Source: Caldilineaceae bacterium (GTDB lineage: Bacteria; Chloroflexota; Anaerolineae; Caldilineales; Caldilineaceae). Taken from it: DNA of 64,000 nt. A program made the translations under genes and the position numbers. A model generated the notes under the pieces. That model saw only the letters and a list, made by a program, of their open reading frames with translations. It was not told the origin of the DNA and ran no database searches. Positions 33,766 to 42,942 of the stretch are shown here, one piece after another (positions within the stretch are counted from its first letter, which is position 1; the number at the start of each line of letters is the position of its first letter). The stretch covers positions 32,600-96,599 of the forward strand of contig JACKBC010000025.1 of assembly GCA_020634755.1 (NCBI GenBank), read 5' to 3'.

Positions 33766-35502
33766 CTAATTCCAGCTAAAGGCCCAAGTTTCACTGGCCG
33801 GGCTGACCGGATTGCCATTTTCATCAATCACCTGTACATACCAGCGCCATTGACGTCCCCACTCCTGGGGGGCCAGCGCGCAATAGTCGCTATCTAAATC
33901 CCACGATGTACGGCTCTGTTCGCGAATCAGCTCCAAAATCCACGTTACCGTCTGATCCCCATTTTGCGTCACATTCGATACAAAGCCCAAATGCAGCACA
34001 AATTGATCGGTGGGTGCTATAAACGGCACTGTATTCCAAACCAGACTATCACGCGCCGAGCAGCTCATGGGGGTGCCACTCTCCGGGCTGCGCAATGTAG
34101 GTGCATCCAGCCGGTAGTTGCCGCTGGTTGACCCCGTATTGGCCACGGGCGCAGCGGTAGTGGCCGCCGCGCCGGTGGGGATAATCAATACCTGGCCAAT
34201 GCGCAGCCGCGTCACATCTTGCCGCGAAAGGTTATTGGCCGCCAGCAGCGCATCCACCGTAATGCCAAATTGCTGGGCAATGGTCGCCGGCAGGTCCCCC
34301 GATTTGATGACATAGGTAGATGGCGTGGGTGAAGGTGCACTGTTGCCAGATGTATTGGTGCTCGCCGGCGACGCCGGCAGCTTGATCTCTTGCCCCACGC
34401 GTAAACGGCGTACATCTTCCTCGCTCATGCCGTTGAGGTTCATCAATTCGCGCACGGTCGTATCATAACGGTTGGCGATTTGCAGCAACGTATCACCACT
34501 CTGAATGGTGTACGACAAAGACTCTGGCGTCGCAGTGGCCGTAGGCGGTGGTGTGGGCGAAAAGGTAGCTGTGGCTGCCGTGGTGGCTGTAGGCAGTGCT
34601 GGTTTGGTCGGCGTATTCGCGGCGGCATCCGTCTGCGTGGGGGCCAGCGTATTGGTGGCCAGCGGGGTGGGCGTGGTAGTGGGCGAAGATGCAGCCGCCA
34701 CGGTTTTGGTCAGGGCAACGCTGGTGGCACGAATATTCGAGACCGTCAAGCTGGTCTGGCTATTGCTCGCTTCGGTGGTTGCCGTAGCGCTGGCCGCGGG
34801 CGCAGATGTGGCAATTGCAGCAGTTGGCTCCAGTGTGGCCGATGGTTCCGGGGTATTCGTGGCCGTGGGCACAGGCGTGGGCGGTTCCGGTGTATTGGTA
34901 GGCAGAGGCGTTATGGTTGGCGTGGGCGTGGATGTATCCACCGCCACAGCCGGTTCACCAGCTGCATCCTGTTGCGCCACGGGTTGTTGTGCCCCATCGG
35001 CGACGGACTGTGTATCCTGTGCGCCCTCTACGGCCACATTGACCACGGCCACGCTATCCGCCGCGGCACTATCGGCTTGGGCATTATCAGCCGGCGCCTC
35101 TTCCTGGGTGGGCAGCACGACCATCGCGTCCGTGGTGGGCCGCTCGTTGCGCAGCGGCGCCGGTTCGGCATTGGGCGCGCCCCCCACGGTAATGCGCGGT
35201 TCAATCTTGTTGCCAAAAGCTGCAATAGCTGACCAGCCACGCTCTAACCCGGTGGTCAAACCGTTCACCGGGTTGCCGCCCCCCACACCGGTTAGCACCA
35301 GCAGAAAGAGCACCACGATCACCGCCGGTATGCCCCACACAAGCCAGCGGGGCGCCGCAGGGTGCAGCTCACGACCACAGTGTGGACAGATCACCAGGTT
35401 TTCATAAGCGCGCCGGCCACACTGTCGGCAGCGTATCTTCTTTTGTTGAACCGGAAGCTCTTCGCTTTCCGGCGGGGCAAGGTTAACGGGATAGTTAGAC
35501 AT
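33766..35502 (-). CDS. Zinc-ribbon, single-TM protein with two LysM domains
   Basis: A 578-residue protein. Residues 25-42 form a zinc ribbon (C25, C28, C39, C42), residues 53-73 a transmembrane helix, and about 150-330 a Thr/Pro-rich linker of the TPTPT type. Two LysM domains follow (YTIQSGDTLLQIANRYDTTV; YVIKSGDLPATIAQQFGITV). The C-terminal 110 residues are a beta domain with paired Cys and Trp-rich end. The ribbon is cytoplasmic and LysM should bind peptidoglycan or a similar glycan outside. Tandem family C repeats lie just upstream of the ATG. Confidence 0.88.
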   Translation of the reverse strand: MSNYPVNLAPPESEELPVQQKKIRCRQCGRRAYENLVICPHCGRELHPAAPRWLVWGIPAVIVVLFLLVLTGVGGGNPVNGLTTGLERGWSAIAAFGNKIEPRITVGGAPNAEPAPLRNERPTTDAMVVLPTQEEAPADNAQADSAAADSVAVVNVAVEGAQDTQSVADGAQQPVAQQDAAGEPAVAVDTSTPTPTITPLPTNTPEPPTPVPTATNTPEPSATLEPTAAIATSAPAASATATTEASNSQTSLTVSNIRATSVALTKTVAAASSPTTTPTPLATNTLAPTQTDAAANTPTKPALPTATTAATATFSPTPPPTATATPESLSYTIQSGDTLLQIANRYDTTVRELMNLNGMSEEDVRRLRVGQEIKLPASPASTNTSGNSAPSPTPSTYVIKSGDLPATIAQQFGITVDALLAANNLSRQDVTRLRIGQVLIIPTGAAATTAAPVANTGSTSGNYRLDAPTLRSPESGTPMSCSARDSLVWNTVPFIAPTDQFVLHLGFVSNVTQNGDQTVTWILELIREQSRTSWDLDSDYCALAPQEWGRQWRWYVQVIDENGNPVSPASETWAFSWN

Positions 35503-35511
35503 AATAATTAG

Positions 35512-35681
35512 GACTTACGCAAGCCTAGAGAAAAATCGTTTGGATAGGTATACTCTTCTCGCTTGGCAATCCTCGGGCGCTGCGTACGTCGTGCATAATT
35601 AGGACTTACGCAAGCCTAGAGAAAAATCGTTTGGATAGGTATACTCTTCTTGCTTGGCAATCCTCGGGCGCTGCGTACGTC
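35512..35681. repeat. Tandem pair of family C elements
   Basis: Two nearly identical 79-bp copies (35512-35590 and 35603-35681), each beginning GACTTACGCAAGCCTAGAG and ending GGGCGCTGCGTACGTC. They are separated by 12 bp that include ATAATTAG. Both sides of the pair also carry AATTAG-like words. Confidence 0.85.
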
Positions 35682-35701
35682 GTACTCAAATTAGGACAAA
35701 C

Positions 35702-37066
35702 CTATTGACCGAGAATAGATATCCAGTCGATGCCTTGGCGCACGGTGCTTATATCGCGTACGGTAATAAACACAATGAGCCCCAGCAGCAGCACATAACC
35801 GACCATGTGTACAAAACCCTCACGCTCCGGGCTGACCCGGCGTCCGCGAATGGTTTCAATCAGAATAAAGAGCAAACGACCGCCATCCAGCGCCGGCAGC
35901 GGCAGCAGATTCGTCACGGCCAGCGCCGCGCTCAAAATGGCCGAAAGGCGCAGAATCGGGAAGAGCAGACCAGTATCAATCGTCGCCTGCGTGGCGCTGC
36001 CCACCATCTGCGCAATGCCCACGGGGCCGGTCAATTCAGCATCAGATGGCGCCATTTGGCCCGAAATTAACAAAAAGGGCAGCTGCAAAACCAGCGCAAA
36101 ATATTCAAACGTGTTGCGCACCCCTTCCATGGTGGCGCTCAGCAGCGGCAACCGCGCCAACTGGGTCAGCCCATCAATGCCCACACCCAGCGAGCCTTGC
36201 CCAGCCGGCGGATCCACGCGCGGCGTCATGGTCACGGTAACCCATTCCTGGCCGTCACGCAGCAGCGTCACGTCCGTTGGGCTGCCCGCGTTATCTTGAA
36301 CCAGCTCCGTCAGCAGATGATCGGGCGTCACCATGGCGCCGTTAACTTTATAAAAAATATCGCCATCCTTCAACTGGGCTTCGCTTGCCGGACTATCTGG
36401 CGCCACCAAGGTGATTTTGGTAAACAGAATCGGCACATAGGAGACGCTCTTGAGCAGAGCCTCCACATCCACATCATTCGGGATGGCAAGGGTCACGATT
36501 TCATCGTTGCGGCTAATCACAAGCGTCTGCTCCGCCCCGCTGGCAGATGCAGCGCTTTTGCGCGCCATCACGTTGTAATCGGCATCCGGCGTTATGGGCA
36601 TGAGCACGGCTTCATCATTGCGTTTGAGCACAATATCGCCCGGCTGCAAACCAAGCGCACTTAGCTCAGAAGAGGCAGCATCGGCCGCAATTTGGGCATA
36701 TGCCACAGGCGCTGGAAAACCAGCCATAAAGCTGCCGGCAAAGAGGATAATCGCCAGCACGGCGTTCATAAACGGACCGGCGATCAGCGTGGCCGCCCGT
36801 GCGCCCTTTCCGGCGCCGTTAAACGAGCCAGGCGACATATCACCCGCATCTTCCCCTTTCATGCGGGCAAAACCGCCAAACGGGATGAGGTTGATGGTAA
36901 AATCGGTGCCGTCGTAGGTAAAGAGCTTCACCAGACGTGGCGGATAGCCCATGCCAAATTCTTCCACCACAATACCGTTGCGCCGCGCCACCCAATAGTG
37001 GCCCAACTCGTGGAAGAAAACCAGCACACCTAAAACCAGCACAAACGAAACAATGGTAACCAACAT
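35702..37066 (-). CDS. rseP: RseP-like site-2 zinc metalloprotease (M50B)
   Basis: A 454-residue intramembrane protease. HELGHYW (H19, E20, H23) in the first helix is the zinc site. Two PDZ-like domains fill the middle (LGLQPGDIVLKRNDE; APDSPASEAQLKDGDIFYKVNG). LLPLPALDGGRLLF near residue 400 supplies the third ligand Asp. It cleaves membrane-bound regulators or remnant signal peptides. Start 37066 is preferred; upstream in-frame codons give an unlikely leader and GGAAGGA lies about 11 nt upstream. Confidence 0.92.
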   Translation of the reverse strand: MLVTIVSFVLVLGVLVFFHELGHYWVARRNGIVVEEFGMGYPPRLVKLFTYDGTDFTINLIPFGGFARMKGEDAGDMSPGSFNGAGKGARAATLIAGPFMNAVLAIILFAGSFMAGFPAPVAYAQIAADAASSELSALGLQPGDIVLKRNDEAVLMPITPDADYNVMARKSAASASGAEQTLVISRNDEIVTLAIPNDVDVEALLKSVSYVPILFTKITLVAPDSPASEAQLKDGDIFYKVNGAMVTPDHLLTELVQDNAGSPTDVTLLRDGQEWVTVTMTPRVDPPAGQGSLGVGIDGLTQLARLPLLSATMEGVRNTFEYFALVLQLPFLLISGQMAPSDAELTGPVGIAQMVGSATQATIDTGLLFPILRLSAILSAALAVTNLLPLPALDGGRLLFILIETIRGRRVSPEREGFVHMVGYVLLLGLIVFITVRDISTVRQGIDWISILGQ

Positions 37067-37178
37067 AATTATATTAATCCTTCCCCGCCGGCCGAGACCG
37101 GACCAAAACATACAGCGTGCAGCATTATACTTGGTGGCATCTTCTTCCTGCAAATGATTCTCAGCGCTCTCCGGCGCC

Positions 37179-38015
37179 CTATGAATCATCTCCCGCGATA
37201 CGGGTGCCAGGCGCAATGCAATGGCTACATGCTTTTAGAATATTGCCGGGAACCAGCCCGCTGCACACAACAACTTCCAGCCCCGGTTGTTCTTTAACCA
37301 TACCCAGCGCCTGCTCTACTTTGGCGATCATGCCGCCGGTTACATCAACGCCGTGGCTGCCCCCGAGCCCAGCGGCCACCTGCGCCAGTGAGCGCGGCGT
37401 AATTTGTGGGATCAGACGCGCATCGGCATGCTGAAGCGGATCAGCGGTGTAAATGCCATCTACCTCACCAGCCAGCACCACCCGGGCCAACCGCTCCGCA
37501 TTGGGCATTAACAAAGGCAAACGACGCGCCAACCAGGCCATAATTTCCTCAGTGCCGGCAATGGTGCCGCCACGCACCTCATCCAGCGCCACATCCCCAT
37601 GAATCAGCGGAACCAGACCATGCTGCAGCGCCTGCGCCACCGCCCAATCCGGCCCATCCACCACGGTTCCATCTATGCAGCGCAGCGTGGCGCTGGGCTG
37701 GATGCTCCAAGCGGGCACGCCTGCCGCCAGCAACGCCGCCGTCACCAAACGCGTCAAGCGGGCGGCAGCGTCGGCGGTAGCGGCAAAGCCCATCCACTGT
37801 TCCGCCGTCTGGACGCCTTGGCGCGTGCCGTGCCGTTTGGCGTGCAGATGGCCAAAACTGCCGGCGCCGTTGCCAATCACCAGCTTGAGCGACGGGTCAA
37901 CCGCGCGCGCCCGGGCAATCTCCTGCGCCAGCCGCTGGAGCACATCCATGCGCGGCGTTTCGGGCTGACGTTTATCCGTAATAAGCGAACCGCCCAGTTT
38001 AAGAAAGATCAGCAT
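37179..38015 (-). CDS. Isopentenyl phosphate kinase
   Basis: A 278-residue amino-acid-kinase-fold enzyme. KLGGSLITDK (residues 6-15), IGNGAGSFGH with the phosphate-binding His56, IHGDVALD, GTEEIMAWLA, EVDGIYTADP and DVTGGMIAKVEQAL match isopentenyl phosphate kinases. They phosphorylate isopentenyl phosphate to the diphosphate in alternative mevalonate pathways, known from archaea and some Chloroflexota. The missing glutamate/aspartate kinase features argue against ProB or LysC. It overlaps selA by 17 nt. Confidence 0.87.
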   Translation of the reverse strand: MLIFLKLGGSLITDKRQPETPRMDVLQRLAQEIARARAVDPSLKLVIGNGAGSFGHLHAKRHGTRQGVQTAEQWMGFAATADAAARLTRLVTAALLAAGVPAWSIQPSATLRCIDGTVVDGPDWAVAQALQHGLVPLIHGDVALDEVRGGTIAGTEEIMAWLARRLPLLMPNAERLARVVLAGEVDGIYTADPLQHADARLIPQITPRSLAQVAAGLGGSHGVDVTGGMIAKVEQALGMVKEQPGLEVVVCSGLVPGNILKACSHCIAPGTRIAGDDS

Positions 38016-39498
38016 ATACGTTCCGAATGCTCTGGATCAGCATCTCTTCCTGAACGGGCAGCACCGTGCGCGGATCAAAGAGCAGCTGTTCCTCCTGAAT
38101 GCGACAGACCACGGGCGTAGGTTGCTGCCGCAGCGCGTTGGCCCATTTTGTGGCCAGGCTGGCAGATATCTCGTTCTGGGCGCCAGACAGGGCCAGCACA
38201 TAGGTGGGCAATGTTTCACCGGGCAGGCTGCCCCCCCCAATGGCGCTTTGCGCATGTCGTATCTGCGTTTGGATGCCGTGGGCTTGCAACGCAATCTGCC
38301 ACGCCACAGCACGCTCACGCATGGCATCTGCCCCAGCGCCGATCATCTGCCAAATGGGTATCTCTTGTAGCGCGCGCCCCCTCTGATAGCTGCGCAGCGT
38401 GGCTTCCAACGCGGCCAGCGTCATCTTGTCCACGCGCAGCGCGCGCATCATGGGGTGACGCCGCACACGGGCGATTAGTTCCGCCCGCCCCACAATTATG
38501 CCTGCCTGGGGCCCGCCCAGCAGCTTGTCACCACTAAAGGTTGCAATGTCGGCGCCCGCCGCCATGCTCTCTTGGGCCGTTGGCTCTGCCATCAAGCCAA
38601 AGGCGGCGGTGTCCAACAAAGCGCCGCTGCCCAAGTCGTCAATCACAATCGGGAGCGCAACCGCGTGGGCCTCGCGACTCTTTTGGGCCGCGGCCTGCCG
38701 GGCAACATTCACCAATTCACCCAGTTCGGGCGTAGCAACAAAGCCAATTTGGCGGAAATTGCTGGAATGAACGCGCAGCAGCGCCGCCGTCTCTGGCGTA
38801 ACAGCATTGGCAAAATCGCGGGCGTACGTGCGATTAGAGGTACCCACTTCTACCAGCTTGGCGCCGCTCTGGCGCAACACATCGGGAATGCGAAAGCCGC
38901 CGCCGATTTCGACCAGCTGGCCGCGGCTGATAATCACTTCCAGATCGCGGCAGAAGACGCTAAGCACCAGATAAAGCGCGCTGGCACAGTTGTTGACAAC
39001 AATGGCATCTTCGGCGCCGGTCAGCTCGCACAAGAGATTGCGAGCATGGTCATACCGGCTGCCGCGCGCCCCCACCGCCAGATCATACTCCAAATTGCTG
39101 TATGGCTCTGTAATGGCTTGTACGGCTTTGCGCGCCGCATCACTCAGCGGGGCGCGTCCCAAATTGGTGTGGATAATGACGCCGGTGGCATTGATGACGG
39201 GGCGCAGCGAGGGCAGATTCTGCTCGGCCATGAATGCATTGACCAACGTAGGCCAAGCATCAAGGGCCGGCGCCGCCTGGCCACGGCTGATTGCCGTGCG
39301 CTGCGCATTCAGGAGCGAGCGGACTGCATTTGCAATGGCGGTGACGCCATGTTCGGCAGCCAGCAGCCCAATCGTGGGCTCACGCAAAAGCGCATCCACA
39401 GCGGGCAGCTTGCGGAATTCATGCTGGCGCGTGCGTTCTTTTTGCGCCTGGTCAGTGGCACTTGTGGGCTGGTTCGGATAGGGTGTAGCTTCAGGCAT
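37999..39498 (-). CDS. selA: L-seryl-tRNA(Sec) selenium transferase SelA
   Basis: About 499 residues of a PLP-dependent enzyme that converts Ser-tRNA(Sec) to Sec-tRNA(Sec). The N-terminal SelA domain (LPAVDALLREPTI), VINATGVIIHTNLGRAPLS, IVNNCASALYLVLS and the PLP Lys in FSGDKLLGGPQAGIIVG are all present. Start 39498 is chosen for GAGG 5 nt upstream; ATG 39501 adds one residue. Its presence implies selenocysteine use; selB, selC and selD are not in this window. It is co-directional and overlapping with the isopentenyl phosphate kinase gene. Confidence 0.95.
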   Translation of the reverse strand: MPEATPYPNQPTSATDQAQKERTRQHEFRKLPAVDALLREPTIGLLAAEHGVTAIANAVRSLLNAQRTAISRGQAAPALDAWPTLVNAFMAEQNLPSLRPVINATGVIIHTNLGRAPLSDAARKAVQAITEPYSNLEYDLAVGARGSRYDHARNLLCELTGAEDAIVVNNCASALYLVLSVFCRDLEVIISRGQLVEIGGGFRIPDVLRQSGAKLVEVGTSNRTYARDFANAVTPETAALLRVHSSNFRQIGFVATPELGELVNVARQAAAQKSREAHAVALPIVIDDLGSGALLDTAAFGLMAEPTAQESMAAGADIATFSGDKLLGGPQAGIIVGRAELIARVRRHPMMRALRVDKMTLAALEATLRSYQRGRALQEIPIWQMIGAGADAMRERAVAWQIALQAHGIQTQIRHAQSAIGGGSLPGETLPTYVLALSGAQNEISASLATKWANALRQQPTPVVCRIQEEQLLFDPRTVLPVQEEMLIQSIRNVYADLS

Positions 39499-39797
39499 CA
39501 TATCCTCGTTATTATACCACCGGCTTAAGAAAAGCTCATGAAATGAATGGCTGTTTGGCGAACAGAATGTGCAACTGGTTTGTACCTGCCCCATGATATT
39601 ACAAATTGGCTCGAATTGCCTATGCTTTCCCACGGCCAGAACAGCTTATTGACCGAATAAACCTTATTGACTGAATTATAAATCCTGATCAATTGTGTTT
39701 GCGCCAATACGACCACACCACAGTTTGCACCAGACCCCAGCTGCCTGTAAACTGATACCATTACCATTTATTGTGAGACTCGTTGTTAAACTCTATG

Positions 39798-39866
39798 CGT
39801 AAATTCGCTTGTGATTCACCGAACCTCATCGAGTTACAAACGTCAACACAGAGAATTTGCGGATAG
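39798..39866. repeat. Family D element, copy 1 (69 bp)
   Basis: Begins CGTAAATTCGCTTGTG and ends AACACAGAGAATTTGCGGATAG. The second copy at 54197-54265 has the same length. The ends show an imperfect inverted repeat around AAATTC. Confidence 0.65.
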
Positions 39867-39871
39867 ACATT

Positions 39872-39953
39872 TTGTACACCGAACGGTGTTGACAATATGG
39901 GCGTCGACCGCGCTTGATGAATGTAGCCCCCGCTCTTACGGTGCGATCTGCCG
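39872..39953. repeat. Family A element, diverged copy
   Basis: Begins TTGTACACCGAACGGTGTTG and ends GGTGCGATCTGCCG, aligning over about 82 bp with the family A consensus. It directly follows a family D element. Confidence 0.55.
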
Positions 39954-40070
39954 GTTATTATCTGCCGTATGTCTGTGCCGTATGTCTGTACAGCAAAGCA
40001 GTGTATCTCAGAGTTATCTTTTACGTTAAGTTCAAGCAGCTATGTGCAACATAATAAAGGAGCAATGTCT

Positions 40071-40766
40071 ATGAGTGTTGCGACAGGTGTCATAATGCTT
40101 CCCCGCACCTCAATCGGCAAGAAAGTTATTATGGCAATCACCGGGTTGATCTGGGTGGGATTTGTCACATTTCATATGTATGGAAATCTAAAAATTTTGG
40201 CGGGCGCTGAGTATTTTAACGCCTATGCAGAAGGATTGCGCTCGCTGGGGGCGCCGATTTTTGGCCACGGCCATCTGCTCTTTGTGGCGCGGCTGGTTCT
40301 AATCTTTTCGCTGTTATCCCACATTTGGGCGGCCGTTACCCTGGCTATGCAGGCGCGCGGGGCACGCCCCAGAAATTATGCTTTGAAGAAATCGGTGCAA
40401 GCCACCTTTGCCTCGCTCTATATTCGCTGGGGCGGCATTGCGCTCTTTTTCTTTGTGCTCTATCATCTTGCCCACCTAACGTGGGGGGTTCCGGGTATTA
40501 ATAACCACTTTATCCCCGGCAATCCATACAACAATGTGGTTATGGGGTTTAGCAGCGGGCCGGCCATTGTGTTTTATTATGTGGCGCTCATTGCGCTGAG
40601 CCTGCATCTGTACCACGGCGTCTGGAGCATGTTCCAAACGTTGGGACTCAACAGCAAAGAATACAGTTCCATGATCCGCCTGTTGGCGCTGGCGCTGGCC
40701 GTTGTGGTGCCGCTGGGTTTTGCTATTCCACCGCTGGCCGTGGTCCTGGGAATTGTGACGTTGTAA
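40071..40766 (+). CDS. sdhC: Succinate dehydrogenase cytochrome b558 subunit
   Basis: About 231 residues with five hydrophobic helices. It is the single-subunit diheme anchor type (Bacillus/epsilon-type) rather than separate SdhC and SdhD. Candidate heme ligands lie in GFVTFHMYGNLK, LLSHIWAAVT, LYHLAHLTWG and LHLYHGVW. It binds the complex to the membrane and passes electrons to quinone. ATG 40071 lies 8 nt after AAAGGAG; the ATG at 40065 is too close. sdhA and sdhB follow. Confidence 0.92.
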   Translation: MSVATGVIMLPRTSIGKKVIMAITGLIWVGFVTFHMYGNLKILAGAEYFNAYAEGLRSLGAPIFGHGHLLFVARLVLIFSLLSHIWAAVTLAMQARGARPRNYALKKSVQATFASLYIRWGGIALFFFVLYHLAHLTWGVPGINNHFIPGNPYNNVVMGFSSGPAIVFYYVALIALSLHLYHGVWSMFQTLGLNSKEYSSMIRLLALALAVVVPLGFAIPPLAVVLGIVTL

Positions 40767-40884
40767 AAAGAACGTAACTACTTTCGCCTCTTCTTTTTCA
40801 CGCCCGCTATAGCATGGGAAAGGGCAATTAACACGTTTAGGGGTGAGTAGTTGCAGATGAACGATAATAGGAGATTAACGCTTC

Positions 40885-42849
40885 ATGGCAACCAGCACAT
40901 CTACATCTGTGAAAACCATGCCAACTTTTATGGAAGCCACGCTCGACGCGCACGTGCCCGATGGACCCATTGAAGAAATGTGGGACAAGCACAAGTTTGA
41001 AATGAAGCTGGTCAACCCGGCCAACAAACGCAAGCATACCATTATTGTGGTGGGCAGCGGCCTGGCGGGCGGTTCAGCCGCCGCCTCCTTCGCCGAACTG
41101 GGCTACAATGTTCACTGTTTCTGCTATCAAGATAGCCCGCGCCGCGCCCACAGCGTCGCCGCCCAGGGGGGCATTAACGCCGCCAAAAATTATCAGAATG
41201 ACGGTGACAGCGTCTTTCGCCTTTTTTATGACACCGTCAAAGGTGGCGACTATCGCGCGCGCGAAGCCAATGTGTACCGGCTGGCCCAAATCAGCAACCA
41301 AATCATTGACCAATGCGTGGCGCAGGGCGTGCCCTTTGCCCGTGAATATGGCGGACGGCTGGCCAATCGCTCGTTTGGCGGCGCCCAGGTTTCGCGCACA
41401 TTCTATGCCCGTGGCCAGACGGGCCAGCAGCTCCTGCTCGGCGCCTATCAAGCGCTGGCGCGGCAGATTGAATCGGGGGGCGTCAAAATGCACCCGCGCA
41501 CGGAGATGCTCGACCTAGTTGTGGTGGACGGCCACGCCCGCGGCATTGTAACGCGCGATATGGTGACCGGCAAAATTGAGTCCCACGTGGCCGATGTGGT
41601 GGTCATGGCTACTGGCGGCTATTCCAACGTCTTTTATCTTTCCACCAACGCCAAAGGCTGCAACGCCACCGCCATCTGGCGAGCATATAAGCGGGGCGCC
41701 TTTTTCGCCAACCCTTGCTACACGCAAATTCATCCCACCTGCATTCCGGTCAGTGGCGAATATCAGTCCAAGCTGACGCTTATGAGCGAATCGCTGCGCA
41801 ACGATGGCCGCATTTGGGTGCCGCGTCAAAAGGGCGATACGCGCAAAGCCGCCGATATCCCCGAGAGCGAGCGTTATTACTATTTGGAAGAGCGCTACCC
41901 CAGCTTTGGCAACCTGGTGCCGCGTGATGTGGCTTCACGGGCGGCCAAGGAAGTGGTAGACTCCGGCCACGGCGTGGGCGAGCTAAAGAATGGCGTCTAT
42001 CTGGACTTTGCCGACGCCATTAACCGGCTGGGCGAAAATGTGATTCGCGACCGCTACGGCAACCTGTTTGACATGTATGCCAATATTACGGGCGAAGATC
42101 CCTACAAGGTTCCCATGCGCATCTACCCGGCGCTACACTACACCATGGGCGGCCTGTGGGTGGACTACAATTTACAGAGCACCGTTCCCGGTCTCTTTGT
42201 GCTGGGCGAAGCCAATTTCTCTGACCACGGCGCCAATCGCCTGGGCGCCAGCGCGCTCATGCAGGGTCTGTCCGATGGCTACTTTATTGCGCCAGCCACC
42301 GTAAGCAACTACATAGCGCAAACCAGCCTGTCCAAAGTAGATGCCAGCCACTCGGCGTTCCAGCAGGCCGAAGAAGAAGTGGTGAACCGCGTGAACCGGC
42401 TGCTGAACATTCGCGGTCGCCGCTCGGTTGATGAGATTCACCGCGAGCTCGGCAAGATTATGTGGGAATATTGTGGCATGGGCCGCACAGAGGCCGGGCT
42501 GAAAAAAGCCTTGGAACTGATTCCCGCCTTGCGCGAAGAGTTCTGGCAAAACGCCAGCATACCGGGCGATGCCGATGACCTGAATCAGACGCTGGAAAAA
42601 GCCGGGCGCGTGGCCGATTTCCTAGAGCTGGGCGAATTGCTCTGTCGCGATGCGTTGGACCGCGCCGAATCGTGCGGCGGCCACTTCCGCGAGGAGAGCC
42701 AGACCGAAGATGGCGAAGCGCTGCGTGATGACGAAAACTTTGCCTACGTAGCTGCCTGGCAATATGCTGGCGACGATGCCGAGCCCATTCTCAACAAAGA
42801 GCCGCTCAAGTTTGATTACGTCAAACTCACCCAGCGCAGCTATAAATAA
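40885..42849 (+). CDS. sdhA: Succinate dehydrogenase flavoprotein subunit
   Basis: A 654-residue FAD-binding subunit. The Rossmann start is TIIVVGSGLAGGSAAASF, and the covalent-FAD region reads RAHSVAAQGGINAAKN. QIHPTCIP lies in the active site, MRIYPALHYTMGGLWVDYN follows, and the end of the FAD domain reads NRLGASALMQGLSDGYF. It oxidises succinate to fumarate. Length and motifs fit the long type-B flavoproteins. It lies 118 nt after sdhC; TAGGAG precedes the ATG by about 11 nt. Confidence 0.96.
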   Translation: MATSTSTSVKTMPTFMEATLDAHVPDGPIEEMWDKHKFEMKLVNPANKRKHTIIVVGSGLAGGSAAASFAELGYNVHCFCYQDSPRRAHSVAAQGGINAAKNYQNDGDSVFRLFYDTVKGGDYRAREANVYRLAQISNQIIDQCVAQGVPFAREYGGRLANRSFGGAQVSRTFYARGQTGQQLLLGAYQALARQIESGGVKMHPRTEMLDLVVVDGHARGIVTRDMVTGKIESHVADVVVMATGGYSNVFYLSTNAKGCNATAIWRAYKRGAFFANPCYTQIHPTCIPVSGEYQSKLTLMSESLRNDGRIWVPRQKGDTRKAADIPESERYYYLEERYPSFGNLVPRDVASRAAKEVVDSGHGVGELKNGVYLDFADAINRLGENVIRDRYGNLFDMYANITGEDPYKVPMRIYPALHYTMGGLWVDYNLQSTVPGLFVLGEANFSDHGANRLGASALMQGLSDGYFIAPATVSNYIAQTSLSKVDASHSAFQQAEEEVVNRVNRLLNIRGRRSVDEIHRELGKIMWEYCGMGRTEAGLKKALELIPALREEFWQNASIPGDADDLNQTLEKAGRVADFLELGELLCRDALDRAESCGGHFREESQTEDGEALRDDENFAYVAAWQYAGDDAEPILNKEPLKFDYVKLTQRSYK

Positions 42850-42905
42850 AGCAATATTAACCCCGGATTTCGCAGCTTATACAGATACATTGGGGGAAAC
42901 CAGAA

Positions 42906-42925
42906 AGTCTGCGTAATCTGTGGTT
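42906..42925 (+). repeat. AATCTGTG leader motif before sdhB
   Basis: AGTCTGCGTAATCTGTGGTT just upstream of the sdhB ribosome-binding site matches the leader at 3185-3213. Confidence 0.4.
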
Positions 42926-42942
42926 AAAGCCATAAGGAGCGA

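Larger units (their letters stand above)
39502..40070. other. Divergent intergenic region with old repeats
   Basis: About 570 bp between selA and sdhC. It contains family D (39798-39866), a blurred family A (39872-39953), and a short direct repeat of CTTATTGACYGAATWAWA near 39645-39680. No gene is supported. Confidence 0.65.

Noticed and set aside
34480..35407. Long Gly/Val- or Arg/Gly-rich frames opposite the LysM gene
   Set aside because: They mirror the Thr/Pro-rich linker codons of the LysM protein and have no independent features.
38572..39528. 318-residue frame opposite selA
   Set aside because: selA motifs on the other strand are unambiguous; this frame has no recognisable pattern and no ribosome-binding site.
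42906..42925. Leader motif as a riboswitch
   Set aside because: It is too short and shows no stem structure, so only a repeat is reported.
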